DNA of 49,799 nt from CAZFLM01 sp964519955 (GCA_964519955.1 CAZFLM010000050.1:1-49799); one strand, 5' to 3'; positions 7,913 through 16,852 are shown, numbered from the stretch's first letter. A program made the numbers and translations. Notes: generated by a model not told the origin, from the sequence alone.

Positions 7913-9226
7913 CTAGCTCACGCGCCAGAACAGGCGAGCCATTCCCGCATTGGCGAGCAGCGTCTTGACGAGCGGGCGCTGCTCCACCGGCAGCTTCTCC
8001 GCGTCCCGCTCCTTCGACCGCTCCGAATCGTCCGCCTCCAGGTGGAACTCCTGCCCCGTCATCTGCTGCCACGCCCGGAGCTGCGCCTCGCCGATGCGCC
8101 AGAGCCGCCAGTTCCGCCAGTAGAGCCCGTCCGCCGGATCGCGCAAGTACCGGTAGGCGTAGGCGGCGTTGCGGCGGCACTCCCGCGCGTACGCTGCGTC
8201 CTTCGTGGCCGCACCCAGCAGCATCAGCGCATCGACGAGCGTGTGGACGAAGAAGCTGGCGTCGCACCAGCAGGTCCGCTCGCGATCCCGCACCAGCCCG
8301 TCGTACATCCGCTTCGTGCGGTCCAGCGCCGCCGCGGCCAGGCGCTTGGCCTCCGCCAGGCTCTCCTTCTCGCCGGTCAGCCGATGGTGCTCCACCCAGG
8401 CCCGCATCGTGACGCCCGTGTTGTAGGTCCACTTGGTCTCGTTCACGTGCCAGTCCGGCGCACCCAGACCGTCGCGCACCAGGCCGTCCGCGTCGACGAG
8501 CTTCTCGCGCACCCATCCGAGCAGCTCGCGAGCCAGCGCCACGTTCTCCTCACGGTCCACCCCGCACCGGGCCAGCGTGAGAACCGCGGCCGCCACGCCG
8601 GACGTGGAGCACGCAGTGCGGTCGGAGGAGCCCGCGACCTTCGGCGAGACGGCCCAGCGCATGCCGCCCGGGCTTCCGCTCTTGTCATGCCCGACCGGCA
8701 GGAACCAGCGCCCGATCTCGGTGGCGCGAGCGAGGTAGCGGCGTTCCCGGGTCACCTCATACGCCTCCGCGAGCGCGAGCACCATCCAGGCGTTGTCGTC
8801 GTAGTAGGCGTCGTCGTTGCCGGGGAAGCGCAGCCAGGCGGTGTAGGCGTGGCGCTCCGGGTCCCAGTAGCCCTCCAGACCGTCGTACACCGTCGCGAAC
8901 CGCTCCCGCCACGCCCCGCGCGACACACGCTCGCCATCCACCAGCGCCTGCAGAGCCACGATGCCGGGCCAGACCGTGTAGCCGTTGTTGTGGTCGGCGT
9001 CGCTGTCCACCGACTCCGCGCTGCGGACCGGGGCGCGGAACTGCCTGACGCGCGCATCCCAGAACGTCGCCATCATCTTCTCGGTGAGCGCGGCCGCCTG
9101 CGCCTTGAAGCCATCGGGAGGCGGCGCGAACGGCTCGCCGTCCGGCAGCCCCATCGCACCCAGAAGCCCCAGTCCGCCAACACCTCCGACGAACGCGCGC
9201 CTGCTGAGATAGCCGCTATCGCCCAT
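7913..9226 (-). CDS. Tat-exported GH76-like glycoside hydrolase (putative alpha-1,6-mannanase)
   Basis: 437 residues. The N-terminus, SRRAFVGGVGGLGLLGAMG, is a twin-arginine signal. The rest is an (alpha/alpha)6-barrel type protein: WPGIVALQALVDGE, then DDAYYDDNAWMVLALAEAYE with the paired Asp residues that act as catalytic acids in family GH76, and WTYNTGVTMRAW, also a family trait. GH76 enzymes cut alpha-1,6-mannan; exact substrate cannot be told here. Its ATG lies 11 bases inside the end of the upstream GH5-like gene, so the two are almost certainly cotranscribed. The 3' end abuts the repeat array, which begins at the stop codon. Confidence 0.78.
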   Translation of the reverse strand: MGDSGYLSRRAFVGGVGGLGLLGAMGLPDGEPFAPPPDGFKAQAAALTEKMMATFWDARVRQFRAPVRSAESVDSDADHNNGYTVWPGIVALQALVDGERVSRGAWRERFATVYDGLEGYWDPERHAYTAWLRFPGNDDAYYDDNAWMVLALAEAYEVTRERRYLARATEIGRWFLPVGHDKSGSPGGMRWAVSPKVAGSSDRTACSTSGVAAAVLTLARCGVDREENVALARELLGWVREKLVDADGLVRDGLGAPDWHVNETKWTYNTGVTMRAWVEHHRLTGEKESLAEAKRLAAAALDRTKRMYDGLVRDRERTCWCDASFFVHTLVDALMLLGAATKDAAYARECRRNAAYAYRYLRDPADGLYWRNWRLWRIGEAQLRAWQQMTGQEFHLEADDSERSKERDAEKLPVEQRPLVKTLLANAGMARLFWRVS

Positions 9227-11270
9227 CGCCCTTGCCCCCCGCCCCCTTGCGCTCCACGAACACTGCGATGTCCCTGGCGACCGGCGGCGTCCGCAGCGTC
9301 AGCGCGCCATCCGCCCCGACGCGCACCTCGTCCGTCCGGATTCGCCCGCCGCGCAGCGTGTCCCACCATGCCGCCTCGTAGCGTCCGGGCGTCATGCCGG
9401 CGAGAGCCACCGTTCCGTCGACCGGGGCCGGCTCATCGGTGGCGCCCCGGCGGTAGACCCAGAGCGCCGCGCAGTCCGCGCTGCCCTTGCCCACCGCGGC
9501 GAGAGACGGTGCGTAAGGCGCAAGCACGATGCGGCGGACCACGACCCAGTCGGCGCCATCGTTCACCACCCGCACCACGTGCCGCCCCTTCGGCACCTTC
9601 GCGACGACGCCCGCCGTCGTACCCGTGTCGCGCTCAGCCTTCGGGAAGTCCATCTGGGCCGCCATCACCCCGTCCACCTCGATGGCCAGGCGGGCGCCGG
9701 CCCGCGCGATCTGCGACAGCTCGACGCTGAAGGTACCGTCCGCCGGATAGTCGACGCGGAAGGTCACCGGGCCCATCATGTCGCGGTGGCCCAGCCCCTG
9801 GAAGAAGGCCGGCAGCGAGCCGATGCCCTCGACGCGGCCGGAGCGCTCCACGACGAAGTCCGTCCTATCGGCCCTGTCGAAGCCGCCGCCGGGGCCGAAC
9901 GCGACGGGCCCCTGCCCGCTCGACCCGACCTGCGGCGCCAGGCTCTTGAGGCCGCCGTGGCGCAGCAGGCCGGACTGGCTGACGAAGGTCGTGGCCGGCT
10001 TGTACAGGGAGTAGAAGCCCTTGCGCTCGATGAGGTCCCACGCCCAGTACTGCGCCGCGCCCGCGCACTCGCTCATCAGACCGCCCCACAGCGCCGTCCG
10101 CAGGAACGAGCCGTCGTCGGCAGAGAGGTCGCCGCTCGGGCCGATCTCGCCGAAGAAGACCGGCCGGTCGAGCTTCGGCACGTCGATGGACGCGACCGTC
10201 GAGAGTGCGTCCGGGCGGTAGGCGTGCGGCTGCCAGTAGTCGAGCTTCGTGCCCAGCCTCGACGCGCCCACCCCGGAGCTGCTCGTGACGAGATGCCGGT
10301 ACGGGTCCTGCGACCGGATGAAGTCGGCCATCTGGTCGTGCCAGGCCGCCACGTCGGAGCGCTGGGCGCCCGAGGCGGCGTCGGTCCACTCCACCTCGTT
10401 GAACAGCTCCCACGCCATCACGGCCGTCGAGTAGCCCCACCGCGCCACGATGTACCGGTACTTGGCCTTCGTCAGCGCGATCGCGCGCGGGTCTGTGAAG
10501 AACCCAGCCGGGCTCGCGAGGAATCCGCCGTTCACCTGGCTCCAGGGGTTCTCCGCCCAGTTCGAGTTGACGCGCGAGGAGTACTGGCCGTGGTGCTGCA
10601 GCGTCATCTGGATGCAGATCCCGTTCCGCTCGGCGGCCTCCACGATCTCGTCCCAGCGCCGCGCCACGTCCAGGTCGAGCTGCCCGAGCGGGGTCTTCTT
10701 GTCCATCACCCAGTCGAGGTTCTTGCCGTCCCAGTGGTTCATCCAGACGCGCGACCAGTTCTCCCCAACCGCGCCCATCTTGTCGAAGACGCCGGCGATG
10801 TCGCCCTTGCGCCCGCTGCCCCACGCGACGTTGTGCCCGATCGGCACGTAGGGTGAGCCATCTGAGAAGCGGAACGCGCGCGGGGCTCTCTGGTCGCGGC
10901 GGACGAAGCCCTTGCCCGAAGGCGCGGTGACGCGCGCAGCAGCCTCGCCCGGGCTGCCTGCCTTGGCGGCGCGGCCGTTGCGCGTGATGGCGAGGACACG
11001 GTAGCGCCCGGCCAGCATCGGCGCGACGCGCACACGCCACGTTGTGCCGCCGTCGTAGAACGCGGGGTACCGGGTCTGCTTGCCGGCAGGGTGCTGCACG
11101 AGCACCTGCACGTTGTTCGCGGCGTAGTCGAACGGGTTGCCGGTCGCCTGCGGCAACTCGAACCGCCACTCGACGCGCGTGCGCGTCACCGTAACCTGGG
11201 CACCGGCAGTAGCGCCCACCAACAGCGCCAGGCCCAGCGCGATGCCGGCTATCGATCGCTTAGCACCCAT
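9216..11270 (-). CDS. Secreted GH5-like glycoside hydrolase with DUF5060-type N-domain
   Basis: 684 residues with a Sec signal peptide (KRSIAGIALGLALLVGATAGA). Residues 25-135 form a beta-sandwich of the DUF5060 type (VEWRFELPQATGNPFDYAAN). Residues 140-430 are a TIM barrel: GSPYVPIGHNVAWG, RVWMNHWD, then the acid/base in WELFNEVEW (Glu about 292) and the presumed nucleophile in VFFGEIGPSG (Glu about 375). The C-terminal 250 residues contain two beta-sandwich modules, possibly carbohydrate binding. This architecture belongs to clan GH-A cellulase/mannanase-like enzymes. With the overlapping GH76-like gene it points to degradation of a mannose- or glucose-containing polysaccharide outside the cell. 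Confidence 0.8.
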   Translation of the reverse strand: MGAKRSIAGIALGLALLVGATAGAQVTVTRTRVEWRFELPQATGNPFDYAANNVQVLVQHPAGKQTRYPAFYDGGTTWRVRVAPMLAGRYRVLAITRNGRAAKAGSPGEAAARVTAPSGKGFVRRDQRAPRAFRFSDGSPYVPIGHNVAWGSGRKGDIAGVFDKMGAVGENWSRVWMNHWDGKNLDWVMDKKTPLGQLDLDVARRWDEIVEAAERNGICIQMTLQHHGQYSSRVNSNWAENPWSQVNGGFLASPAGFFTDPRAIALTKAKYRYIVARWGYSTAVMAWELFNEVEWTDAASGAQRSDVAAWHDQMADFIRSQDPYRHLVTSSSGVGASRLGTKLDYWQPHAYRPDALSTVASIDVPKLDRPVFFGEIGPSGDLSADDGSFLRTALWGGLMSECAGAAQYWAWDLIERKGFYSLYKPATTFVSQSGLLRHGGLKSLAPQVGSSGQGPVAFGPGGGFDRADRTDFVVERSGRVEGIGSLPAFFQGLGHRDMMGPVTFRVDYPADGTFSVELSQIARAGARLAIEVDGVMAAQMDFPKAERDTGTTAGVVAKVPKGRHVVRVVNDGADWVVVRRIVLAPYAPSLAAVGKGSADCAALWVYRRGATDEPAPVDGTVALAGMTPGRYEAAWWDTLRGGRIRTDEVRVGADGALTLRTPPVARDIAVFVERKGAGGKGDGR

Positions 11271-11382
11271 CGTCGTCCTCGCCTTCCACGCGGAGGGACG
11301 AGGCCGCCCCGCGCCGAACTAGGATTCCGCGCCGCAACGCGGCCGCCGCGCCCGCCGGCCGGTCCCGAGTGAGGAGCAGCCC

Positions 11383-12081
11383 ATGGCAACCGACAAGCAA
11401 GCGAACGCCGAGCCCGAGAAGAAGACCGAGATGGTCGTCTTCATGGTTCGCCGCGAGACCAAATGCACGGACTGCGGAACGGACATCGGCAAGGGCGCCC
11501 TCCTCCGGCTGGAGGAGGAGCGCGCCGTTTGCATGGACTGCGCCGGAATGGGCCACCTCTGGTTCCTGTCCAGCGGCGACGCCTGCGTCACGCGGCGAGC
11601 CGGCAAGTACTCCACGCTCCACCCGGTCGTGCTCCAATGGTCGCGGACCCGCAACCGCTACGAGCGCCAGGGCATCCTGGCCGAGCCCGAGGCCATCGAG
11701 CGTGCCGAGCAGGAGTGCCTGGGCGATGCCGAGGTCCGCGCACGCCGCCAGGCCCGCGAGGCCGAGAAGCGCGCCGAGCAGGACGCCGAGTTCGTCGCCT
11801 CCTTCGCCGCCGAGGTCCGCCGCCTCTACCCCAACTGCCCGCCGGACTCCGAGCACAAGATCGCTGACCACGCCTGCCGCAAGTACAGCGGGCGCGTGGG
11901 CCGCAGCGCCGCCGCGAAGGCCCTCGACCCCGAGGCGATCGCCCTGGCCGTCAATGCCCACATCCGCCATGTCCACACGGAGTACGACGATCTGCTTGCC
12001 AGGCACAACGACCGCCGCCTGGCCCGCGAGACCGTCCACCGCGACGTGGAGCGCATCGCCGCCGAGTGGATGGGCGGGTAG
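11383..12081 (+). CDS. DUF2293 domain protein with zinc-binding N-terminus
   Basis: 232 residues; GAGGAG lies 7 bases before the ATG. The N-terminal part has CTDCG and, about 20 residues later, CMDCAG, two CxxC pairs suggesting a zinc ribbon. A charged helical stretch (about 95-140) follows. The C-terminal 90 residues fit DUF2293: VRRLYPNCPPDSEHKIADHA, GRVGRSAAAKALDPEAIALA, and VNAHIRHVHTEYDDLL. The function of this family is unknown; it is widespread in bacteria and plants. It is divergent from the GH5-like gene (112 bases apart) and convergent with the UroD-like gene 16 bases away. Confidence 0.88.
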   Translation: MATDKQANAEPEKKTEMVVFMVRRETKCTDCGTDIGKGALLRLEEERAVCMDCAGMGHLWFLSSGDACVTRRAGKYSTLHPVVLQWSRTRNRYERQGILAEPEAIERAEQECLGDAEVRARRQAREAEKRAEQDAEFVASFAAEVRRLYPNCPPDSEHKIADHACRKYSGRVGRSAAAKALDPEAIALAVNAHIRHVHTEYDDLLARHNDRRLARETVHRDVERIAAEWMGG

Positions 12082-12097
12082 CGCGGCGCCCCGCCCC

Positions 12098-13042
12098 CTA
12101 CCGGTACCGCTCCAGCGCGGTCAGGATCGCCTCCACGTTCTCCAGCGGCACGTCGTCGCCGATCTCCGCCTTCAGCCACAGGCCACCCTCGGGCATCGCC
12201 AGCGCCTCGACCGACTCCCGCACGTGCGCGTCCAGCTCGGCGGGCGTGGCGAACGGGAAGAGCTGGCGGTCGAGGTCGAGATCGCAGCACACCTTGCCCT
12301 TGCACACCCGCGCCAGCGGCTCCAGCCCGTTCGCACGGAACTGCGGGTTCACGATGTTGACGCCGCAGTCCACGAGGTCCGGGATGATCTCGACGATGTG
12401 CCCGTCCGTGTGCATGTAGACGTAGTGCCCGGCGTCGCGGAAGGGGCGGTAGATGGCCTCGTAGCAGGGCTTCAGGTACTTGCGCCACTTGGCCGGGCTC
12501 ATCGGCAGGGCTTCCTGCATGCCCAGGTCGTCGCCAAAGTAGACGATGCGCGGCTCCGGCCCGAGGCTCGCCAGCAGGTTCCGCGCCTGGCGCAGGTTGT
12601 ACTCCAGCACGATGTCGATGAGCATCTGCAGCTCGGCCGGCTCCTCCGCGAAGTCGATCATCGCCTCCTCGAAGCCGCGCAGATCCGTCAGCCGCAGGAA
12701 CATGAACCCGTGCGGGAACCCGGCGTCCTTCTCCGGCATCTTCAGCCTGCGCACGTCGTCGCGCGTCTTCACCGGGTGCCCCGTCACGATAGCCTCGCGC
12801 CCGGTGGCGATGTTGCTCCACACGCAGCCCCACACGTCCACGTGCTCACCTTCGACGTACGTGCCGCCGACGGCGTCGTAGTCGCGGTCCGCGTCGCTCT
12901 TCGGCCCGAAGATGGCCGGGTGCCGCGCCGTGATGGCTTCCAGTTCCTCGCGGTACTGCATCCAGGCGCGCGGCAGGATGCCCACCCCGACCGGGATGTG
13001 CTCCGGGTGCTGGTACAACATCGCCTTCCATCGATCGTCCAC
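12098..13042 (-). CDS. Uroporphyrinogen decarboxylase (URO-D) family protein
   Basis: 314 residues from a GTG at 13042 preceded by GGAGGA with 5 bases spacing; the longer open frame to 13291 codes for low-complexity Arg/Gly sequence and would overlap the promoter of the opposite gene. Motifs of the MtaA/CmuA branch are present: PGFxHGFMFLRLTDLRGFEE-like segment, then VYFGDDLGMQEALPMSPAKW, HTDGHIVEIIPDLVDCGVNI and NPQFRANGLEPLARV. These proteins are related to corrinoid-dependent methyltransferases rather than to haem synthesis. In Planctomycetes and Armatimonadota such genes are numerous and mostly uncharacterised; no corrinoid protein is encoded nearby, so the substrate is unknown. Confidence 0.82.
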   Translation of the reverse strand: MDDRWKAMLYQHPEHIPVGVGILPRAWMQYREELEAITARHPAIFGPKSDADRDYDAVGGTYVEGEHVDVWGCVWSNIATGREAIVTGHPVKTRDDVRRLKMPEKDAGFPHGFMFLRLTDLRGFEEAMIDFAEEPAELQMLIDIVLEYNLRQARNLLASLGPEPRIVYFGDDLGMQEALPMSPAKWRKYLKPCYEAIYRPFRDAGHYVYMHTDGHIVEIIPDLVDCGVNIVNPQFRANGLEPLARVCKGKVCCDLDLDRQLFPFATPAELDAHVRESVEALAMPEGGLWLKAEIGDDVPLENVEAILTALERYR

Positions 13043-13178
13043 GCCGTCCTCCGATAGGGTCGGTCGAGCCGCATGTCGACAGGCTCGCGCCCCCTTTCTT
13101 CGTCCGCGCACCGCCAGGCTCCTGCCTGAAGGCCCGGCCGGAGGCCCGCGGACCGGCAAAGAGGCGTCCCAGCGCCCC

Positions 13179-13207
13179 TTGACACGCTCGCAACTCGGTG
13201 GTATTGT
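13179..13207 (+). promoter_or_regulatory. Strong sigma70-type promoter before the papain-family gene
   Basis: TTGACA (13179-13184), exactly 17 bases, then TATTGT (13202-13207). The next plus-strand gene starts at 13509, so the transcript would carry a leader of about 295 bases. That leader contains GCCGGC-ACC-GCGCCGGC type self-complementary stretches but no open frame I can support. Confidence 0.6.
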
Positions 13208-13508
13208 ATCATTGGTGCGAGTGTCGGTGCCACCCGCCTCCCCCCATCGGCGAGCCTCGCCCCGGCGCCGACTGCTTGCACCCACGTCCATGGAATCCGC
13301 ACACGCGGCTCCAAGGTCACAGCGTCAAGCCAGCGCCGGCACCGCGCCGGCGTTCGCCGCCTCCATCCGCGCGCCACCCGCAGCCCACGCACAGTCACCC
13401 ACTCACCAGCCCCGAGCGCAGTAACGCCCCGGGGAACGCGCGAGCGCCGAGACGCGCGCCTGCTCCGGCCCTGCCGGCGCGGGCATCTTCGGCACCAAGG
13501 AGACACCG

Positions 13509-14435
13509 ATGTACTCCATGTACGCGCAAGTGGAGTGGCCTGGGCTGGAAGGCGCAGTTGGCACCGGCTGGCTGCCGCCAATGCCCGACATGCGAGACTA
13601 CACGGCCGAGCACGAGAAGATCGCCCCGATGATCGCGCAGATGGGGATCGGCGCCCTCAAGGGTGACGCCGCCCCGAAGCTGACTGCGAACGTCGATTCC
13701 CGGGCGTCGTGCTCGGAGATCCGCAACCAGGGAGCGCTTGGCTCCTGCACCGCCCACGCGGCGTGCGCCATGCTGGAATACTGCGAGAACCGCGCCTTCA
13801 GCAAGCACATCGACGTGTCGCGGCTATACGTCTACAAGACCTCGCGCGACCTGCTGCAGGTGACCGGCGACACCGGAGCCTGGCTGCGAACCGCGATGGC
13901 CGCCCTCGTCCTGCTGGGCGCGCCTCCCGAGAAGTACTGGCCCTACACCGACGCGAAGCCGGCGTTCGACGTGGAGCCGACCGCGTTCGTCTACTCCGTG
14001 GCGGACGACTACACCGCGCTGCAGTACTTCTGCCACGACCCACTTGGCGCGGCGCTCACCGGCGAGGCCGTCCTCCAGTCGGTCAAGACCTCGCTCGCGG
14101 CGAGGCTCCCCGCGATGTTCGGCTTCTATGGCTTCCCCTCTGCAGCCAGTGGCGACAAGCCCGGCGCCATCCCGTACCCGGGACCCGGCGAGAAGGCTCA
14201 GTGGGGTCACGCGATCCTGGCCGTCGGGTACGACGACAACAAGGTGATCAAGAACACCAAGTACGGCACCCAGACCACCGGCGCCCTCCTCTTCGAGAAC
14301 TCGTGGGGAACCGCGTGGGGTGAGAAGGGCTTCGGCTGGCTGCCGTACGACTACGTCAGGAACAAGCTGGCCACCGACTTCTGGACGCTGCTGAGCGCCA
14401 AGTACGTCGAGACCAAGCAGTTCGGCCTGAGCTAG
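13509..14435 (+). CDS. Papain-family (C1A) cysteine peptidase, no signal peptide
   Basis: 308 residues. The catalytic set of the papain family is visible: oxyanion Gln74 and Cys80 in RNQGALGSCTAHAAC, His234 in WGHAILAVGYDD, and Asn264 in ENSWGTAWGEKGFGWLPYDY. The segment PPMPDMRDYT before it resembles the PxxxDxRD start of bacterial C1 proteins. There is no signal peptide or membrane segment, so it may be cytoplasmic, leave the cell by another route, or act on phage or host proteins. An ATG with GGAGAC upstream sets the start. It is alone behind a strong promoter with a long leader. The stop codon lies within the first copy of a 100-base direct repeat. Confidence 0.9.
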   Translation: MYSMYAQVEWPGLEGAVGTGWLPPMPDMRDYTAEHEKIAPMIAQMGIGALKGDAAPKLTANVDSRASCSEIRNQGALGSCTAHAACAMLEYCENRAFSKHIDVSRLYVYKTSRDLLQVTGDTGAWLRTAMAALVLLGAPPEKYWPYTDAKPAFDVEPTAFVYSVADDYTALQYFCHDPLGAALTGEAVLQSVKTSLAARLPAMFGFYGFPSAASGDKPGAIPYPGPGEKAQWGHAILAVGYDDNKVIKNTKYGTQTTGALLFENSWGTAWGEKGFGWLPYDYVRNKLATDFWTLLSAKYVETKQFGLS

Positions 14436-14613
14436 CCTGAACCATGCACGAGTGCAGTGGCGGGATGGGCCTGAGCCTGCCCTGAGCCTGCCGATGGGTG
14501 CCCGTCCAGTGCCACTCATCGGCAAGTCACGCTAGCCTGGATCATGCACGAGTGCAGTGGTGGGATGGGCCTCCGTGCCCGTCCGGTGCGACTCATGAAT
14601 AGGTCAGGCTAGC
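14431..14613 (+). repeat. Direct repeat, period 100 bases, with the GC-rich palindromic core
   Basis: A 42-base segment beginning GCTAGCCTG at 14431 recurs at 14531 with three mismatches, and the first seven bases recur again at 14608. Each copy runs on into GGGATGGGCCT and a CCCGTCC-type end, the same core as in the 7343-7912 array. The TAG of the first copy is the stop codon of the papain-family gene. Confidence 0.8.
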
Positions 14614-14649
14614 CCGGCAACAGGCCGCGCCGGAGCCGCACCATAGGAA

Positions 14650-14686
14650 GGGGCCGGGAGCCGCCACATGGCGCGCTCCCGGCCCC
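14650..14686. terminator. Perfect 12-bp GC hairpin between convergent genes
   Basis: GGGGCCGGGAGC (14650-14661) and GCTCCCGGCCCC (14675-14686) pair perfectly with a 13-base loop. No U-tract follows on either strand. It lies between the ends of the papain-family gene and the M56 gene and could stop transcription from both sides. Confidence 0.6.
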
Positions 14687-14749
14687 GCTGGTTCTCGCGC
14701 GAACTCCGCGCCATTCCCGCCGACCGTGTCGTTCGTGAGTTGGGCCCCC

Positions 14750-16852
14750 TCAGTCGCCGCCGCGCGCCCGGACGAACAGGTATGTCCCCGGCACCCCCTC
14801 CTCGAACCGGGGCGCCCAGCGGATCTTCCGGTACTGGCGCGTCTCGGGCGAGTTGTCGGACGGGTCCGGCAGCCACACGATCTGCGCCTCCAAGCCGGGC
14901 TTCACCCGCATCAGCCCTTCGCCGGACCGCACGAGCTTCGCCGCGTGCTTGGCCACACCCGGCGCGCCGCCGGCGCGCGCCGCGCTCTCCGTGACCGTTA
15001 GCGTAACCGACAGGCTCACGCTGCCGTCGCCGTTCAGGCGCGGACGCAGCCGGATCGCTATGCCGTCGGAGCTGCTGCCGATGGAGACGGTCGCCTCACG
15101 GTCGCTCTGCGTGTGGACCTTCGGGGCAGCCAGAGCGGTCTCGGTCCGCTTCCCGGCCGCCCTGCCGACACGCACCACGCGCATCTGCACATCCACTGAA
15201 CGCGGCTTCACGTCCACCAGCGCGATCAGCTTCTCCACCTTGTCCAACTGATTCCTCGTGCCGGCAGCCACCAGCGAGTTTGCCCGCGTATCCACCGTCA
15301 GTCGAGGCATCCACTTGGCGCCTTCCTTGTCCTGGGCTGCCCACTGCTTGAGCGCACTCACTGCGTCGGCCGCCGTCGCATACTGCAGCCGGAACACCGT
15401 CACCTCGGCGCGGGATGCCGAGCCCGCGCCTGGAGACTGGCCCGGAACGAAGTCAGGCGGCACCGGCGCATCCGGCGGCACAGGCGCGTCCGGCGGCACT
15501 GGCGCATCGGGGGGAACCGAGGGGTCCGGCCGGGCAGCGACGGGCGCCGTTGCCGCCACCGGCCGCTCAGGTACGGCTCTGACCGCGATCGGCTCCTTCA
15601 GCGCATGGATCGTCGAGGGGGTCTTCTTCGCCCGCGTCGGAGCGCTGGGAGCGGCGGCCGCCTTCGGCTTGGGTGCCTGCTTGTGCGGAGCCGGGGCGCC
15701 CACACGGGCGGGAACGCTTGCCACGCGCCGCGGCGCGGGTGCGGGAGGAGACGCTTTGGGCTCGTCCGGCTGCGCGGATAGGCGTGCCGATGCGAGAGCC
15801 ACCACAGCGGAGGCGGCGGCAAACACGACGGCCACCGCAAACCTCGGACGGGCCTGCCTGCCCGAGGCACTCGACAGAAGAGAGCGAATCCGGCACTCCA
15901 GCGGCGGCTGTCCCATCATGGCGGCTACCCTCCGAACGCGGCGCTGGCCCACTGCGGCGCGAGCCACCGCCACCAGATGCCCAGCATAGTCAGATGCGCC
16001 GATACCGGTATCGAGGACCCGGTCATCGCAGGCTCTCTCGGCCTCGATGCGCAGAGAACGACTGCCCCACCACACGAGCGGGTGGAACCAGTACAGCGCC
16101 GCGATCGCCCGAACCAGGACGTTGGTCGCGGCATCGCGGCGTGCCACGTGTGCGAACTCGTGGATGAGCGCGGCCCGTAGACGGTCCACGTCCCAACCCG
16201 CGGCCGCGGCCGGCAGCAGCACGGCGGGCCGGCGAACACCCCACGTCATCGGGGACAAGCCGTGCCGATCGCCCGCGCCCAGCAACAGCGAGGGCGTCTC
16301 GCTCAGGCCAACGCGGGCCGCCGCCGACTGCGCCTCATCGAACAGCGCCCCGGCCGTCACCACGGTGCTGCCGCCTGCCAGCCGCCGCAGCGCCTGGAGC
16401 CCAGCACAGCCACGCGCGGAGGCGGCAGCGACCCCGAGCAGCCATACTCCGAGCACCCATAGGGGCCACCGGGCATCCGCGCCCAACTCGCCGCGGGTTG
16501 CCGGCACGATGCCGGGCGCCGGCGGTGCGCTGACGGTGCTCGGCGCGGATGGCAGCCCCACGGGGCCCTGCGTCACCGTCCAGCGGCCGTCGAGCGAAGC
16601 GGGCGACTCCGAAGCCGCGGCGCGGGCTCCCCAAAGCGGACTCACCCCACGCCCCACCCCGGATGCCGCCGCAAGAGGCAGCACACCGATGGAGACGAAC
16701 GCCGCGAGCCACACCAGATGCCGTTCCGATGCCGAGCGCCTCCTAAGAGCCCTCGACGCCAGCATGGCGACGATCAGCACGACGGCGGCCTTGAGAGCCG
16801 CATCAGCCAGCAGACACACCGCGTGAAGCCCGAATGGCCCAGCCATCGTCAT
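14750..16852 (-). CDS. M56 (BlaR1/MecR1-like) membrane metalloprotease fused to a secretin-like domain
   Basis: 700 residues from the ATG at 16852, which overlaps the stop codon of the blaI gene (ATGA). The N-terminal half is an M56 protease: membrane helices at about 9-35, 45-65 and 130-150, zinc motif HEFAH at 231-235 within LIHEFAHVARRDAATN, then WFHPLVWW and EAERACDDRVL, both family hallmarks. A helix near 345-365 precedes a Pro/Ala linker (about 370-475) with three PPDAPV repeats. The C-terminal 220 residues do not look like a penicillin-binding domain; VFRLQYATAADAVSALKQ and DTRANSLVAAGTRNQLDKVE are the pattern of secretin N-domains (STN/NolW), followed by beta strands. In BlaR1 systems the protease is triggered by ligand and leads to cleavage of BlaI; here the sensor is likely different. 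Confidence 0.87.
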   Translation of the reverse strand: MTMAGPFGLHAVCLLADAALKAAVVLIVAMLASRALRRRSASERHLVWLAAFVSIGVLPLAAASGVGRGVSPLWGARAAASESPASLDGRWTVTQGPVGLPSAPSTVSAPPAPGIVPATRGELGADARWPLWVLGVWLLGVAAASARGCAGLQALRRLAGGSTVVTAGALFDEAQSAAARVGLSETPSLLLGAGDRHGLSPMTWGVRRPAVLLPAAAAGWDVDRLRAALIHEFAHVARRDAATNVLVRAIAALYWFHPLVWWGSRSLRIEAERACDDRVLDTGIGASDYAGHLVAVARAAVGQRRVRRVAAMMGQPPLECRIRSLLSSASGRQARPRFAVAVVFAAASAVVALASARLSAQPDEPKASPPAPAPRRVASVPARVGAPAPHKQAPKPKAAAAPSAPTRAKKTPSTIHALKEPIAVRAVPERPVAATAPVAARPDPSVPPDAPVPPDAPVPPDAPVPPDFVPGQSPGAGSASRAEVTVFRLQYATAADAVSALKQWAAQDKEGAKWMPRLTVDTRANSLVAAGTRNQLDKVEKLIALVDVKPRSVDVQMRVVRVGRAAGKRTETALAAPKVHTQSDREATVSIGSSSDGIAIRLRPRLNGDGSVSLSVTLTVTESAARAGGAPGVAKHAAKLVRSGEGLMRVKPGLEAQIVWLPDPSDNSPETRQYRKIRWAPRFEEGVPGTYLFVRARGGD

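Noticed and set aside
7361..9730. Open frame of 789 codons across the repeat array and antisense to the GH76-like gene
   Set aside because: It includes the 100-N gap, Arg/Pro/Ala-rich shadow composition, and it opposes a clear enzyme gene.
13043..13291. N-terminal extension of the URO-D family protein
   Set aside because: Low-complexity Arg/Gly sequence, overlaps the opposite promoter; the GTG at 13042 has a good ribosome site.
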